Source: Nitrososphaeraceae archaeon (GTDB lineage Archaea > Thermoproteota > Nitrososphaeria > Nitrososphaerales > Nitrososphaeraceae). Taken from it: 6,222 nt of DNA. Below the pieces are notes generated by a model that was given only the letters and a program-made list of their open reading frames with translations, was not told the origin of the DNA and did not search any database. Shown piece by piece: positions 5,300 to 6,222 of this stretch. How positions within the stretch are numbered: position 1 is the stretch's first letter; the number at the start of each line of letters is the position of its first letter. Position numbers and translations under genes: made by a program. The stretch is taken from contig JAICQW010000103.1 in the NCBI GenBank assembly GCA_025937665.1, positions 1-6,222 of the forward strand, read 5' to 3'.

Positions 5300-5971
5300 C
5301 TATGTTGGCTTATCTTCTTGGTTTTCCTGAACGCTTTGCATTGCCTCTCTGTCAATCTTGATAGAGTTTATCATTTTCTCTACATCCTGTATATTTTTAT
5401 CATACTCGGCAGCTTCAGCTCCAAACGTAACCACATAAGCAGTGTTATTGTTAAGTACTGTAAATACCTGCATCTTCTCTAGGTTTAATCCTGGTATGCC
5501 AGTTGATGTGTATAATAGCTGATGAGCTGGTACTCCAGCAAGTGTGTCTTCACCTTGTTTCGTTATTTTAATAGTGTCGGACATATTGTTAAAGGCCTTT
5601 ACTGAATTCTGCGTGTATGTCTCTAATGAAGCAATTTCTGGACGTGGACCTTGCACATTTATGATTACATTTTCCAAGTACTTGTCATTTTCACCCTGAG
5701 ATGGTGATTTGAAAATAGCTACGATGCTATTATTACTCGGAGCTGCTGGGTCGGTCCTAATTTCATCTACGGTCCAATTGGGTGGATATGTTAATGTTAA
5801 TCCAAATTCTGGATTTTCGTACGTCTTGAAAGCTTCATCTACTTGAGCAAAGGTTGACTGAGACAAGCCAAACGAAACCAAAGATAATTGAATCGTTAAT
5901 GCCAGAAAAATGGATCCAGTTATTTTTGTATTTTTCGAACTAACGGTACGGCTATTCTCAAAAGGTTTCAT
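5300..5971 (-). CDS. Secreted PsbP-like domain protein
   Basis: A 223-aa exported protein. The N-terminal signal peptide has a hydrophobic core at about 17-36 and probable cleavage near FAQ (41-43). There is no cysteine, so it is not a lipoprotein. The mature part resembles the PsbP/Mog1 fold: YENPEFGLTLTYPPNWTV (51-68) is the typical first strand pair, followed by strands with VIINVQG, AGVPAHQLLYTS, and a closing VVTFGA...DVEKMINSIKI. In photosynthetic organisms PsbP supports photosystem II. In archaea such domains occur in exported proteins of unknown role, so photosynthesis is not implied. The frame is open to an ATG at 6040 (246 aa). I prefer ATG 5971 because a TATA box 25-31 bases upstream predicts a leaderless transcript there, and the signal peptide is then N-terminal. 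Confidence 0.8.
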   Translation of the reverse strand: MKPFENSRTVSSKNTKITGSIFLALTIQLSLVSFGLSQSTFAQVDEAFKTYENPEFGLTLTYPPNWTVDEIRTDPAAPSNNSIVAIFKSPSQGENDKYLENVIINVQGPRPEIASLETYTQNSVKAFNNMSDTIKITKQGEDTLAGVPAHQLLYTSTGIPGLNLEKMQVFTVLNNNTAYVVTFGAEAAEYDKNIQDVEKMINSIKIDREAMQSVQENQEDKPT

Positions 5972-5995
5972 AGTCGAATAAGGATTTTGCACATG

Positions 5996-6002
5996 TATAA
6001 AA
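5996..6002 (-). promoter_or_regulatory. TATA box deciding the PsbP-like start
   Basis: TTTTATA on the minus strand is centred about 28 bases before the ATG at 5971, the archaeal spacing for a leaderless mRNA. It lies inside the longer frame that begins at 6040, which argues against that start. Another box, TATAAAT at 6052-6046, is too close to 6040 to serve it but could drive a leadered transcript for 5971. Confidence 0.5.
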
Positions 6003-6106
6003 GTTTCCACCCCATCATTATTGTAAAATAATAATTCCATTTTAAATTTATAATGATAAATTAGCAGAACTTTAAAAATTCTTTCTGAATTTATGAAAAT
6101 TAACTT

Positions 6107-6125
6107 CTAAAAATAAAAGTAAAAG
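6107..6125 (-). terminator. T-rich transcript end of the Gly/Asp repeat gene
   Basis: On the minus strand, 10-28 bases after the TAA at 6137-6135, the sequence reads CTTTTACTTTTATTTTTAG. This is a typical archaeal T-rich termination signal and supports minus-strand coding of the repeat. Confidence 0.45.
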
Positions 6126-6134
6126 ATGGGAAAT

Positions 6135-6222
6135 TTATTCGGTGCTTTCGCTTTCGCCGCCACTGTCACCACCATCGTCGCCGCCACTGTCACCACCATC
6201 GTCGCCGCCACTGTCACCACCA
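6135..6222 (-). CDS. Partial CDS, C-terminal Gly/Asp/Ser repeat of unknown protein
   Basis: The minus strand is open from the right edge to a TAA (6137-6135) and encodes GGDSGGDD repeats ending in GGESESTE. Only the last 28 residues or so are present; the rest lies beyond the window. Such acidic, flexible, glycine-rich ends are common on exported archaeal proteins and could bind calcium, but nothing here shows function. The strand choice rests on the natural acidic ending and the T-rich terminator just downstream. The plus strand is also open here, from an ATG at 6126, giving a hydrophobic Ala/Thr/Val repeat without a ribosome site. Confidence 0.55.
   Translation of the reverse strand, partial: GGDSGGDDGGDSGGDDGGDSGGESESTE
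6154..6222. repeat. 24-bp perfect tandem repeat, nearly three copies, running off the edge
   Basis: Units at 6154-6177 and 6178-6201 and a 21-base part at 6202-6222 are identical. Each unit begins TCGCCGCCACTG and encodes eight residues on the minus strand. The unit is strongly G/C-rich, unlike the A/T-rich surroundings, and the array probably continues outside the window. Confidence 0.95.

Noticed and set aside
5282..5482. Plus-strand frame of 66 codons opposite the PsbP-like gene end
   Set aside because: It starts inside the terminator hairpin and is antisense to a well-supported gene.
6154..6222. CRISPR array
   Set aside because: The 24-bp units are directly adjacent with no unique spacers, so this is a coding tandem repeat.

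Overview
The window reads as archaeal chromosome, most likely an ammonia-oxidising thaumarchaeon of the Nitrososphaera/Nitrosocosmicus type. That placement is an inference. It rests on A/T-rich DNA, TATA boxes about 24-28 bases before start codons (leaderless or short-leader transcripts), A/G-rich ribosome sites of the GGTGA type, T-rich transcript ends, an archaeal-type Hsp20, and secreted PsbP-like and phosphatase-like proteins. No rRNA, tRNA, CRISPR array, transposase or phage gene is visible.

Layout, left to right: the N-terminal 62 codons of an unidentified protein (minus, cut by the left edge); a small heat-shock protein (minus) with TTACA/TGTAA palindromes in its promoter; a membrane-anchored purple-acid-phosphatase-like protein, here MPE1 (plus, 374 aa); a four-helix membrane protein (minus, 111 aa); a Dps-type ferritin-like gene (plus) split into three frames by two apparent single-base losses; a second, secreted paralogue, MPE2 (minus, 525 aa), with a long acidic repeat tail; a secreted PsbP-like protein (minus, 223 aa from the preferred start); and the C-terminal end of a Gly/Asp/Ser repeat protein (minus, cut by the right edge). 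Genes are mostly single transcription units with their own promoters and terminators; no long operon is seen.

The themes are stress protection (Hsp20 chaperone, Dps iron/DNA protection) and surface or exported proteins (two phosphatase-like paralogues, PsbP-like protein, Gly/Asp-rich protein). The most notable signal is the pair MPE1/MPE2. They align over the whole catalytic domain and share a cysteine pair, yet each has lost different metal-ligand residues of the calcineurin-like/purple acid phosphatase site. In addition, the sequence just after the MPE2 stop is nearly complementary to the start-codon region of MPE1, so the two transcripts could base-pair. No clearly new multi-gene system is evident; these paired features are the best candidates for something undescribed.
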